64,000 nucleotides of DNA, from the NCBI GenBank assembly GCA_013368315.1, contig JAACJM010000001.1:62001-126000 (forward strand), written 5' to 3'. The notes beneath the pieces are model-generated. The model was not told the origin of the DNA. It worked only from the letters and a program-made list of their open reading frames with translations, and ran no database searches. The position numbers were made by a program, and so were the translations under genes. Below are positions 43,311 to 57,446 of this stretch, one piece after another. The stretch comes from Tetrapyrgos nigripes (lineage: Eukaryota; Basidiomycota; Agaricomycetes; Agaricales; Campanellaceae). Within the stretch, counting starts at the first letter, position 1; each line of letters opens with the position of its first letter.

Positions 43311-46300
43311 CTAAGCACAATTTGCCCGAGCCGCTGTTGCTTCCTTCGCAAGCTTGTTCCTCTTCCTCGTCTCCGCCGCTTTCCTCTTGGTTTCCTCAGC
43401 TTTCTCGGCCTGCTTAACCACCAATTCTTCCGCTAATCCACGATGCCATGCTACTCGGTCAGCATACAAAGGTCGAGGCACAGTAAGATATCGAGGCAGA
43501 AACTTCCTGAGAAGTGAGGCATTGTGCAGTGCATGTGTGTTGATGATGAAGTGGCGGTCGTCATTGTGAACAATTACACGTACAACGGCACCAGAATCTT
43601 GCCGTTCTTGACGTTTGGGCACTGTTTTTGAAGCCTGGCAGTCAGAAGCACGACAATCATGTTGCACATTGACAATAAACTGAACGGCCTATAATCAGAG
43701 ATGTCAGGCACTGTCGAGAGGGTAAAAGTCAAAAAGACAGACTTGTGAAGGAAGCAGAACATATTGTGGTTGTGTACCGCCTGCAGGAGATGTTACGGGC
43801 ATTCCATACTTGGGATGGAGGGCCTCGCCGATCTTGAATTCCTCAATTACCAGAATACCCTGTTCCGAGTTCCGACTTGGCAGTAACATCTGGACAATTC
43901 GCCCAAACAGCGCCAAAGATCCATTAATCTGTTTTTGGGTCTGAGGCAAGAGGCAACCACAACATTTGATGCTACTCACCATGGATTGAGCTCTGAAAAC
44001 TGCAAATGAGCCGACCCGACACTGATCCCCAGTGACTGCGGTGACATGAACTGCGTCTAACCAGTCTGAGTCTCCGTGAATGAAAATACCACATGGGTTA
44101 GAAGCTTCGAGGACGAGAGTATCTGTGAGGGAGCGAAGAACGGACTTTCTTTGAGGCACCGCTTTCATAGACCCGGGCACCCATACAGCTTTTGGGCTCC
44201 AACCCAAGTGCTTTTGAAGTAAAGGAGACCGTCGAAGTAAGGTCTGGACCTCCTTACCACCCTGCACCCATTTCCCGCTCGAGTCTTTCCAAAACCCTCC
44301 GCTGAAGATATGTTTGACTCGGTCAAGATCGGCAAATTTGACTGCGATGTCACGACTTGGTGCTTGGTGGTTACTGAGAACGGAACACATGCGAAAGATA
44401 GCATTAAAGCATTCAAATATCTCCGTTGCAAACCTCACAGCAGGTCCACGTCGGCAAATATGCATTGGGAGGTGTATGAGTATGTGAAGCTTGATCTTAA
44501 TGAGAATTTTTGACGGGTCGATGTTGGCAAATGCGTCGAGTACATTTCCAATCAAAATCTCGAGATCCTCCTATATTGACCTTCAGAATATCATATCAAA
44601 AGAAGCTCTGCTCCACATACCAGGTATGTATCCAGGTCATCAATCGTACTCATCCATACATGTGCGCCAAGCTGTCCAGTTGCTTTGACAAGGTCAAGTT
44701 GATTGGCATCAACCAAATCTGCAACATGAAAAATCAATGTTTGCATCAACGTTTTAAAATGCTTTCCGATTAAACCATTCCTGTATTGCATCATGTAAGC
44801 TGCACGGATAGGAGGAATGAGGAGGCCGTCCGTGTTGGTACTCTGTAACCGAACTGTGAACAAGCTTTGCTGCTGTTCGGTCCAAGGCAAATGTAAACCG
44901 TGCCACTTGTACTTTTCAGTGCCAAGAAGGATGGTGTGCAAAATTTCTACCAGCGTGTCTTGTGACGGGTCCAGGTCTATGGAAAATAGATAAGTCTTGG
45001 AAAAAGACGTGGATTAGACTAACTCACGGTCTACATCAAGAAGACAGCTGTACGGCTGGTCTGTCTGCGCACCGAGCCACTGCAGAAGCTCATCTGAGAT
45101 GGTTTTCTTAGACTTGTTAGGTTGCTCCGCCTGCATGACTCGGGCCTTGGGTATGAGAATGTCGATCCAATGCTGAGCAATTTTGTCCTTGGTACCAGTT
45201 CTTTTTTGAAGTTCTTCGACATGCGACTCGATCCCATAGGTTGCCAGGCGTAGCTGCTCAAGGACACAGGAACGTATGTTGGTCACATTTCGAGGCGCTC
45301 CGGCCTGGTGCAGATTCAGTTCATATCTCCATCATAAAATTGCATTTTCCTCTTACCTTATAAAAGTTGGAGTATCCCTCAACCGAGGCATGAAACCCAT
45401 TCTCGCCATCGGGAAAGCACTGGCGACATTTGCACAATCCTTGATGTCCGATGTGTGAGCTTTCCTCTGATTGTTGGGGATTATCTGCGGGAAGGTCAGG
45501 TACTTGCAGTCGAGCTCCACATGGCCGTTGAGTAGCTACGTTGAAGCTGCGAATGGGTTGCTTGTGGGTACATCTAGCACTATTTTTAGTAATCAATTTC
45601 AAAGGAATAAGAGTACAACTCACTTGATTTGTTCCATAATTGGTTTCAGGAGCTCGAGGGCACTTGCCAAGGGCGAGGTCGACACAAACCGAACAAAATA
45701 CTCTTGATGCAAGAGTACTCCGGGTAAATTGGCGTTGAGCATATAAACGTTCATATGTTTCTGATATTGCTTAGAGACAGCTCCAGACACATCGTCAGCC
45801 CAAAGTGGAACCCAAATAGTATACAAGTCTTCGCCGTTATCAATTTGACGATTGACGTTAGGGATCCGAGCTGCAAAACCAGCGTGACATTCTGTGTGGG
45901 TCTATGGTAAACTTTTAAGTCTCTACACTTCCGGAAAAAATTTCACCGTGGAATTGCAACGGCCCATGAACCCGCGTCAACTCCTCATGGGTCATACAGA
46001 GCTCGGAGACATCAATACGGACTGTGACGTTGTCAGTCACCACAAGATGACACTGCAAAAGATCAGAAATTACCAAAGACCCCAACAAGTTTGCGCACCT
46101 CGTTATCCATTAGAACATGGAAACCATCAGCATGTGTTCTTCCTTGGTAAACCAGCCATAGTTGTGGTATAAACCAAGATCCATCACGAAGTTGCGCAAC
46201 TTCGTGGATATAGAATCGCTTTTCATCAACAAGGATGGATGGGGGAAGACAGTCCAAGGGCAACTCATGCCAACGACCACCAGGAACTTGCCATGTCTCT

Positions 46301-47471
46301 GATATTGGGCCCTTACCCTTGTCTTCCGGATAGAGCTGGATGTGTGGGGCAACTTCAGGATTGGCCAGGTCCTACTGAGATGTCAGTATGATGCTCATAT
46401 GGGCGACATGGTGAGAACATACTCTTGAAATCAAATCACGCACGTCTGTGGTATAAAAGATATTTCCGAGGTCAGAGGTATGGGGTGTAACTGAAACTCC
46501 ACAAAGTTGACGAATATGCTTTTGAGTTTCTCGGAGCTGAGAATAACACGGTACATCCTTCGCTCCGCATTCACGCATTATCCACAGAACCATTTTCATC
46601 TGACTGGAAGAGAGGCGTAGACGGGGAAGGTTGTTGAGAAGATCTAGATAACACATCTGTAAACAGTGTGAGTAAATGAGTGCCATCAGGGAAGAATACA
46701 TACAGTTTTACTTTCATAAGGTGCGTAATCAGGATTATTCTTGACTCCGGTGAGTCTCTCGACAAATTGTTCATAATCGTCTTCATCTGAGTCCCTTCCT
46801 GAAGGAGGAAAGGTCAATCAAATGGAGGCGCTACAATGAACCGGAACAACTCACCTACAGACTGGAATTCTTGTATAAGTGCAGGTACAGTGTCGTCTTG
46901 ATCGCCAACAAAGCCATCTTCCAAAGCAATAAACCGGAGCCTTTCCAGCTCTTCTTGCATAAATGCTTCCTGTTGGACCTGTGTACTCTGAGGACTCGCA
47001 ACAGAGGGAAAATATGCGGCAGCCTCTTCTGGAGTCAGTTGAAAATCCGTATCACAAACTCCGTTGATGTCAAAATCAGAGGACGACCCCCAGGCCGGTA
47101 AAAAAGTCACCAGCGGAGGCGGATTATCTGTCAGAGTTATTGCCGGAGCATTGTACAAGGACTGGTATTGCTGCTGAGCCATTTTGCAGTTTCGGTCTTG
47201 CTCAGTGAGTATTTTGATTGCGTCTGTGTGTTTCTTGCTTGAAAGATGACGTTTCCTATAGCTGCCTTCTAACATCCAGCTGGCCAATTCCATGTAAGCA
47301 GTCTCACAGATATTGCATGAGACTTGACCTGTAATTGGATGACGACGTGCATCTGAAGAAAGAAAAATGAGTGGGATCACCTCAGCCCTACAGAAACAAT
47401 GGGAAACAGATCAGCAATGCGGTCTCACCTGTCCCAAGGTTCTCTTTTTGTGTTTTTCTTCCACGAGCCAT
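43311..47471 (-). CDS. Large transposon-encoded-type protein with C2H2/BED-like finger
   Basis: Member of another multi-copy mushroom protein family of unknown function, probably the main protein of a DNA transposon. It starts MARGRKTQKENLGTG at 47471. The next exon has a zinc finger (CNICETAY...HLSSKKH). Then come YLDLLNNLPRLRLSSSQMKM; ELPLDCLPPSILVDEKRFYI; VPLWADDVSGAVSKQYQKH (a WxDDVSGxxSKxxxxH block); CTHKQPIR...CKCRQCFPDG; DTLVEILHTILLGTEKYKWH; VRLQSTNTDGLLIPPIRAAY; DDLDTYLEDLEILIGNVLDA; and a block VRFATEIFECFNAIFRMCSV. The C terminus is INTHALHNASLLRKFLPRYL followed by a Lys-rich tail, stop at 43311-43313. The DDVSG and E-rich helical blocks could be catalytic residues of a DDE enzyme, but I cannot place a triad with confidence. 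Introns are short, and no frame break was found, so this copy may be intact. Confidence 0.68.
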
Positions 47472-47598
47472 GACACAGGGAAAAGACAAGTAAAAAAGAC
47501 GACACGTCCAGGAAACGCGTCTATTTATTCACCTGACCTGTGCTTACATAACACTAAACAAAAAAAATTTCAACCAAGTCCATCTTCGTCTTCAACCA
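47472..47598. promoter_or_regulatory. Short divergent promoter of the 43-49 kb locus
   Basis: Only 127 bp separate the divergent start codons at 47471 (minus) and 47599 (plus). The spacer contains AAAAAAGACG and CAAAAAAAATTTC tracts. Joint regulation of the two genes is likely but inferred from geometry alone. Confidence 0.5.
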
Positions 47599-48983
47599 AT
47601 GTCCTCCATGAACCCCACAGAAAGCGTACGAGACAGGGTACAGGCCCTGTATGAGAGTAGGTTCACTGCCCAAGTCGACCCCAACCAAGAGTCTGCCTTG
47701 GACCCCACATTCCAGTCGGCTGAAGGTTCTCCCTCTCACAGCACCATCCGTACCCGAAGCGAATTTGAAGGCGATGAAGAAGTAAATGCCACAGAGCTGA
47801 CTGTTGCTGCAGCCCCCTTTACTATGGAACAAGCTCGAGAATTCAAGAGGCACAAAAACTTGTCCACTGATTCAGACAACGAGGCGGAAGCCTTCATGAA
47901 AGTGAGTCAGTGGGTGAACCAATACAAATGAAGTCACTTACAGCATTACGGGGCAGAATGCAAATCCAATAGAAGGACTGTATCGCCTGTTGGTGGTCAA
48001 CCTGGAATGTCGGGATAAGCTGGACAAGCTGATCCACGAGAAGGATGCAAAATATCGTGTTCCAGAGACGTTGAAGGTGAGTCTCGCACTGACCATCATG
48101 AGATGCCAACTTCCCACCAACCGTCAACAGGAGTCTGTCAAGGATTACACGAAACTCACGATTCTATCCCCATCATTGACTGCCTACCGAAGCTCTAGAC
48201 TTCCGAGCAATGTCGTGGTCAGTGTCTATGATTACGTTCGCCAATACCTGTGATGCATTGACAATCATCAATAATTATAGCAAACCATGCGCCAACTTGG
48301 TATTCAAGACTTACCCAAGGCTCAGGAGACTGGCCGGTGCAGTGCAGTGGAGAGCATGGTCATCAAGGCAGCGACAGAGGCTCGCTACAAACTGAAGAGT
48401 GAGGTAAGGGCGGGTACTGCAAAAAAAAAAAACGCTTGTTAACATGACAACGATTATACGATGCCAGGTTATCAGCAGTCTTACCTCCAAGATCGATATC
48501 GCAACGTTGGTCAACAAATGTATCCAGGGTTCTCGTGCCAAGGCGACCCTGCCGTTGTACATGCGGATCGCATGGCTGGTGAGTATCACATTATTCCCTG
48601 CGTGATCGTTTCTGACTCTTTGTGCAGCGTAAAACAGCAAAAGAGACTCGCATCAACCCGGAGACACCTGAGAAGGAGGGAAAATCGGCAAAGGATGACG
48701 CCTGGTGGGTGGATATTGACAAGAAACTGGCCGAGATGCGAACAGAGTACCCAGAATCAGCTATGCAACAGTTGTGAGTATTGGAGTCAGAACGCATAAG
48801 CATTGAACTCACCAGTTACACAGGTTCTTTGAGGTGGTGTTGAGCGACGACCGGAAAGAGTATCCAGCGTGTGCAGAAGCTAAAGCAAATACCAACACCG
48901 TCTCCGTGTCAGAACTGGAGGATTGGCTGGTAACGGTAAACCAGCAAGCCAGCAAAATTGTAGTCGAAATGGCTCATAATTAG
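47599..48983 (+). CDS. Companion protein of the 43-47 kb transposon-like gene
   Basis: Hypothetical protein, seven exons, intact as read. It starts MSSMNPTESVRDRVQALYES at 47599; introns 47902-47956, then after ETLK, NVV, LKSE, RIAWL and AMQQ, all short with GT...AG ends. The protein has an acidic N-terminal third (FEGDEEVNATEL, STDSDNEAEAF) and a helical middle (GLYRLLVVNLECRDKLDKLI, VESMVIKAATEARYKLKSE, KIDIATLVNKCIQGSRAK). The C terminus reads WWVDIDKKLAEMRTEYPES ... SELEDWLVTVNQQASKIV. No known domain recognised. Its divergent pairing with the large zinc-finger gene across 127 bp suggests the two form one mobile unit. Alternatives are a host gene next to a transposon. Confidence 0.6.
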
Positions 48984-49647
48984 AGTGTTTTTTGGGGATT
49001 GTAGTAGCCCGTTTTGTGAATACATGCTTGAGCAGTCGTTTTTGCGTCGCAATGGTCGTGGTTTGGTCTGATCAGTGATATGTGCTGGCGACATGTGGTT
49101 GTCACAATAGTGTGACGTTTGTGTGACGCCCGCAAAGGCATTGCCATAACAGCCTGTCCATAGCTTTCTGAGGTATTCTGAAGTGATTACATTGATATCA
49201 GGATGATGTATCTACGAGCTCCTGGCTGAGGTCTCCAGGACATGGGTATCGGCTGAGCGTTTTTAATTCCGGGACTTGGACGTCGAACGGACGTCATCTG
49301 AGGTCAAATTGACCTCAGCCTAATGTCGTCACGAAGTTGACGTCAAAACGTCCTTTCGACATCAGTGCAGGAGGGCGGTGTAGATACGTTAATGTACATT
49401 CAAAGCAAGGCAAGTAGGGCAAGCATAGTTTCTAAGTGTTTTTCTTGGATTTCAATAAGCTGCCGCGCGAGCTTCACTGCTGAGCACAACTCGCGTGGCG
49501 GAACCAAAGAAAGTAAAATAGTTATTTACAACTTCTCCGGAACGTCCACCATCCTTTGGCCTCTTCATTCAACCGTGAAGAAACTACCGCCGCACATCGC
49601 CCTCCTCATTCTCCCTGTTCTCTACCATTCCTCTGCTCTCACCGGGG
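48984..49647. other. Spacer with palindromic end-like sequence
   Basis: Between the companion gene and helical family member 2. No gene recognised. Contains the palindromic block described at 49279-49372. Confidence 0.4.
49279..49372. repeat. Compound palindrome
   Basis: A perfect 21-bp palindrome with one central base (49298-49318, CTGAGGTCAAATTGACCTCA then G) is flanked by GGACGTCGAACGGACGTC on the left. On the right is GACGTCAAAACGTCCTTTCG, its approximate reverse complement. The whole block can fold on itself over about 90 bases. Likely a transposon end or foldback element. Confidence 0.65.
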
Positions 49648-50512
49648 TCAGCGTAACAGCCTTTGGTAAGCAAGGTAAGCCCACCTTTCTCTCATCACTT
49701 GGGTGATGCTGAAGAAATTCTCTATGAACTGGACAGTCCTATTTCCTGTTACATGCTGGTGCCTCTGGTCTCTTGCTACCGTGTTGAGCGTAGACTCTGA
49801 GACATCAACTGTTGCTGCACCTGCAAAGGAGGACTGCATACTTGGAGTCGAGGACGGCGATGGCCAAGTAGTTGGGGCGGCAGAGTCGACTTGGGTATCC
49901 TGTGACCCGGTGATTATGGTACGTGCTCTACCGCTGCTATGCTGCGTCTGTATGCCTGAGATCACCCCGATAGCTCTCCAAATGACCTCAGTCTACAATA
50001 TATTCCAGTTATCGACATATCGTTATACCTCGATCAGCCTACTCACCGTGAAGTCGCTCCCCCACTTCTCAAGGCTCTTCTGGTACCACGCTATCCTCTT
50101 TACATCCCTCCCCCTGCAGAGCAAACCAACAAGATTCCATTGGGCATTGTATTCGCGAACATATCTCAAGATTTCGTCAAGGAGACTGAAAGAATTAGAG
50201 TGATCCCGTCAGATCTGAAAAAGTTTCCCCTCCGTCACTCACCGCTTGAGCACTTCCAAACGCAGGCTCAGGAATGGTTCCGCGTCTTGTCGTCTTCGCA
50301 TCACTTCCTGCCATTGGCTTTCAGCATTGCGGATTATGTTTTCAACAGATTCGGCCAGAAACTGGAATTGCTCTCGATGCCTGGATGTCCTCTACACAAG
50401 CCAACACCATCTATTTCGACTTTGTCATGCTTGAATCGTTAAGAGTACGCACCTGGACATCGTTGCGTATACGTTCTGTTGTAGAGCGCAGTCCCACAAA
50501 GATTGAAGACAT
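49648..50512 (-). CDS. Helical protein, local family member 2
   Basis: Close paralog of the gene at 17985-18852 (most of the roughly 860 bp aligns with few changes, including introns). It begins MSSIFVGLRSTTERIRNDVQ at 50512. Exon 2 is RTSRHREQFQFLAESVENII...EPFLSLRLEVLKR, exon 3 LLDEILRYVREYNAQWNLVG...VKRIAWYQKSLEKWGSDF. Exon 4 starts TEVIWRAIGVISGIQTQHS and is Ser/Thr-rich, ending at 49648. All three introns are GT...AG, 50-70 nt. An in-frame ATG further upstream (50578) would extend the protein by 22 residues, but the paralog starts at MSSI. It is divergent from GPI16, whose ATG is 234 bp away. Function unknown; four-helix adaptor-like character (as in fungal MLKL-like N domains) is a low-certainty inference. 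Confidence 0.65.
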
Positions 50513-50746
50513 GGCCAACCAAACTCGCGTAGCTGTCGCCCTAGCTGATGGATATCGTAATACGGATGGGTTTTTCATGGAAAACACTTCATCGAAAATA
50601 TACTGTTCAAATTTTGTTGCTACTTGTAGACACTATGTGAATGGATTATTGCTGGATAATAAAAGTGGTGTCAATGTAAGAATTGACATGGTCTGCATTG
50701 AAATCTACCCTTCAGTGAATTGGGCCTCTTCTTTCCTACACCAAAT

Positions 50747-52685
50747 ATGCGCTGCAGGCCCGTATGCCTTCTGATATTGGGCCTCTTCTCCTCTCTCTTC
50801 TACAGAGTTTCTGCTGCTGAAGAGGAGTTCGAAGAAGAATTAGTCGTCAAGCCATTTGCAGACGGACGAGTTGCCTCTACTTTCACTTTTAAAACTCTCC
50901 TCAAAGACGCGTCGCCTCGAGACCCTCGAACACTTGCGCTTAATGAAGATGAACGTACGCTGCCGAATTCCTTTCAGAATGAACGTATTGCTGACCCCAA
51001 ACAGCCCAGCATTATACGTTGTTCCCGCTCACATTAGGTCAACTACTACGACAATATGCAATCACTGAACTGCACTTGACGTTGAATGCTGGCAAATGGA
51101 ATTACGATGCGTGGGGTTATCCAGAAGCTCCTGGGGTTGGAACGGGAGCAGAGTTATATGCTTGGCTTGCTGATGGTGCTCCTGCGAGGTGCGTTTCAGT
51201 TACTTGGACTCTGGTTGAACTAACCTAGAATGAAATTCTAGTATCGACGAACGTTGGCAAGGTCTTCGTAACGCCCTCGCTGGGTTATTCTGTGCATCTC
51301 TAGGCTCACTAGACGAACAAAGGACTACATCCCCTCATCTCTCATTCCCTCCTGAAGGACTACTACCAGACTGGGACGGTCTACCTCATCAAATTCGGCA
51401 TGCCTCTCATGCTTCTGAACATGTCTGTACAGAAAACTTGACACCGTTCCTCAAACTCTTGCCTTGCAAATCCCTATCTGGTCTCGCAAGTCTCTTGAAT
51501 CCACACCGTATGTTTGATGCAGACTGGCACGGGATGGGGTTGCACGTTCTTTGGCGTCCAGAGGGTGTCGAAGTTAAGCTCAATTTCCAAATGGTGTCTG
51601 ACCCCTTGCGACTCTCTGGAAAGAAACAAGGTGAGCGGTTTCGTTGTTGATCGTTGTGAAAGCGTTGCTGAGGTTGCATTGGTACAGACTGGTCGTTCCA
51701 TTCATTATACGACAGGACAATTGATAGGACGTGTCCTGTCGCGAAAACCAGTCAGGCAACTGTATCTTTACCGTTCAATTCGATGTATAGAATCACACCA
51801 GAGCCGCCGACGGTCGAAGGGAATAAGGCAGTATACGACTTGAAGAACAAGGACGGTGAGCTAAATGTGTTTCCTTGCGAATGTCGTTCATGAGACTGAT
51901 ACTCAATACCAGACGAGTCGTTGGACATCAAGATGGAGTGGGGAACAGATTTTGAGTATCGTAAGCAAGCCATTTTACAACTTTGGTTCCCGAGCTCAAA
52001 TTTCTGTCCATAGCTTTGACTCCCTTCCCCTCCCTTGTACCATTTTCAGTGCAACGCAAACTGCATGGTTCTACCCAGGACAGGGGACATCTTGCTCTTA
52101 CTCTCAAGAATCATGAGCCCAAAGACATAAGCGTTTCATACCTGGAAACCATGCCTTGGCTTGTGCAATTCTACCTTCATACAATAGAAATGCGAGTAGA
52201 CGGTGTCAAACGAGGTACTGCATCTCCTCATTATTCCACCCTTTTCAAACTCATAATTTTGTTCTCTAGACGACCTGATATCAAACATCTCATACGTCCT
52301 CCCAGTCCCTCATTCCCGACCAGCAACATTCCACTCCATCTTAACCTTACCCGCTCACAGCACAGTCACTTTCACCATCGACGTAACCAAAGCATTCCTC
52401 ATGTATACCGAACACCCACCCGACGCTCAACGTGGATGGGATCTTCCGCCAGCCGTTTTCGTTCTTCTTCCGTCGCCGTCTGGAGAGGACTACACCAACA
52501 CTGTTGGTGGAGCTCAAGAGGGATCTCGAATTTATACCCCATCTCTTCTTGTGGATTTGGCTACTCCTGATTTCAGTATGCCATACAACGTTATTATTTT
52601 CACTTGCTCGGTTGTTGCGTTTATATTTGGGAGTGTGTTTAATCAGTTGACGAGGAAGTTTGTGGTTGTACGATTAGAGGGTTAG
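50747..52685 (+). CDS. GPI16: GPI transamidase subunit GPI16/PIG-T
   Basis: Essential subunit of the ER GPI-transamidase, which cleaves C-terminal signals of precursor proteins and attaches the GPI anchor; PIG-T/Gpi16 is disulfide-linked to the catalytic Gpi8/PIG-K. ATG 50747 was chosen because it begins a signal peptide (MRCRPVCLLILGLFSSLFY). Then follow EEEFEEELVVKPFADGRVAS; HYTLFPLTLGQLLRQYAITE; LHLTLNAGKWNYDAWGYPEA; MFDADWHGMGLHVLWRPEGV; PLRLSGKK; TMPWLVQFYLHT; and a final transmembrane segment (MPYNVIIFTCSVVAFIFGSV) with a short basic tail. The topology, ER lumenal domain then one C-terminal TM helix, is as expected. Introns are short; the first lies at about 50954-51004. Stop at 52683-52685. 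The gene converges on AFG2, with 69 bp between stops. Confidence 0.93.
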
Positions 52686-52754
52686 ACAGCGTCGTTGGAT
52701 AATATACATAATAAAAGCTTTTATTCCAACACGTCCTCGGAGCATCAGAACGCA

Positions 52755-55757
<3,003 letters not shown>

Positions 55758-56132
55758 TTACTACCGGAGTGGTGTTTTAGAATAGAGATGGTGTTTTGGA
55801 GTAGATGCTAGCATCCTACATGCAAAAATTATCAGAATTATATGCGTGATATATCTGTAGCAGATCCAGAAAAATCGTCTACTGCAAGCCGGAAGTATTC
55901 GAGGATAATGCAGAAGAGGAAAGATATGTAATCACGTGAGGGTGGTCAAACCTTCAACTCGACGTTCATTTTCAAAAGCTTTGGGACAACAAGGGAGCGT
56001 AAGACTCTGACGAAGTCACCCGCTGCGAGGTACTTTGGTCTCAACATGATCTTTCGCATCTTTCTTACTAGGGCTTATCTCAGAACTCGGGCCTAAAACA
56101 CGCGTTTTACGCGACAAGCGTCCTCACTCACC
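55758..56132. promoter_or_regulatory. Divergent promoter between AFG2 and RPB7
   Basis: 375 bp between the two start codons. Contains CACGTG in AATCACGTGAGG near 55932, a core for bHLH-type factors, roughly in the middle. Both genes serve growth functions (ribosome maturation, RNA polymerase II), so shared control is plausible, but this is inferred from layout only. Confidence 0.45.
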
Positions 56133-56926
56133 ATGTTCTTCATTGCAAGTTTCCTTCTCAAGCCCACGATCACATAACTCAACCTCGATTCCGTGTTTTC
56201 TTGACATGTTTCCAGAAAGAGCTAACCCACACTATTCTCCTTCACCCATCCTACTTTGGTCCTCGGATGCTCAACTTTCTCGAATCCAAACTCTACTCCG
56301 ACGTTGAAGGGACATGTTCTGGACAGTTTGGGTATATCATTGCCGTGGTATCTATTCTGGATATAGGAAAGGGTATGGTCTTGAGCGGGAGTGGACAAGC
56401 AGAGTTTATAACGAGATATCGTGCGATCGTGTTCAAGCCGTTCAAGGGTGAGGTGGTTGATGGTGTGGTCAATAATGTCACGAAGGTACGTTCTCTGCTA
56501 TACCAGTGATATCTTTGATACTACGGAATGTCAACAGATGGGCTTTTTTGCGGACGTGGGCCCATTACAAGTCTTCGTCTCGCACCAAGTCAGTTGCAAC
56601 AAAATGACTCTGCGTACGCTATCCTGAACACGGTTTTTCTAGTTGATACACCCTGACATGAGGTTTGATCCAAACTCAAATCCCCCGTCGTTTGCCTCCG
56701 AGGAACAGGTAGTACCTTTTCCTGTCCTCTCTGACAAACCACTCACAAAATATAGATCATTGAGAAAAACACTCGAGTACGGCTAAAGATCGTTGGTACC
56801 CGAGTTGACGCCACAGAAATTGTCAGTCCTGTGTCTTTGTGCTTAATGATTTGCCACAATCTGACGCTGTGTTTTTAGTTCGCCATTGGCACGATCAAGG
56901 AAGACCACCTAGGGGTAATTGACTAA
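56133..56926 (+). CDS. RPB7: RNA polymerase II subunit RPB7
   Basis: Stalk subunit of RNA polymerase II; with Rpb4 it binds nascent RNA and takes part in initiation and mRNA decay. The tiny first exon encodes only MFFI (56133-56144). After an intron with a GC donor (56145-56215, GCAAGT...CCAG) the protein continues KELTHTILLHPSYFGPRMLN, FLESKLYSDVEGTCSGQFGY, YRAIVFKPFKGEVVDGVVNN, ADVGPLQVFVSHQ, HPDMRFDPNSNPPSFASEEQ and the S1/OB region RVRLKIVGTRVDATEIFAIG. It ends GTIKEDHLGVID, stop at 56924-56926. Order, length and the FFI(K)xLxxxIxLHPxxFGPRM start fit RPB7. Five introns. Confidence 0.95.
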
Positions 56927-57446
56927 TGAAGGATACGTTCTCTGTGGTCGTGATGACCTCTGACAAAAAGAATGCCCTCAGCGTTGTTAGGTGACTGTTG
57001 GCAATCTATAGCTATGCAACATCATCCGTCAAACTGCCGTTCGATGGTGTTGTTGCAGTGTTGAGGCCAATGATATCAAGGCGATGGACTTGAAACGAGG
57101 TGTATACGTCTGTGCTTTCGTCTGTGCTACATGTAGCTTATTGTATGTACATACCTACTTACAACTTAATTGCCCTGCTTGTGACCAATTGCCCAGCTTG
57201 CGGTGTTAAGCCCAAATGAGTCTCCAACGCTGTGTGGAACCACCTGTGGAAACGGTGTGGATACGGATGTACTGTCTCACGATTCGCCCCGATTTCACAT
57301 GGATGACATCAACAGAAATACAAATACCTTTCGGCCTCTTACATCGTCTTGCCGACTCACACGAGCGCTTTTTGCTCATAGACCTCACCCTCTTTTACTT
57401 GTATATCCTTAAAGCCCTTAATTCTTACCGCTCCTCCTCTCAAACC
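56927..57446. other. Intergenic, no gene recognised
   Basis: 3' region of RPB7 and promoter of the Ups2-like gene. An AATGCCCTCAGCG stretch and CT-rich sequence (CCTCACCCTCTTTTAC, CCGCTCCTCCTCTC) occur upstream of ATG 57447; nothing more specific was seen. Confidence 0.35.

Noticed and set aside
49365..49706. Signal-peptide-like frame (LPPHIALLILPVLYHSSAL) as the start of GPI16
   Set aside because: GPI16 has its own complete signal peptide at 50747, and the intervening gene is transcribed in the opposite direction.
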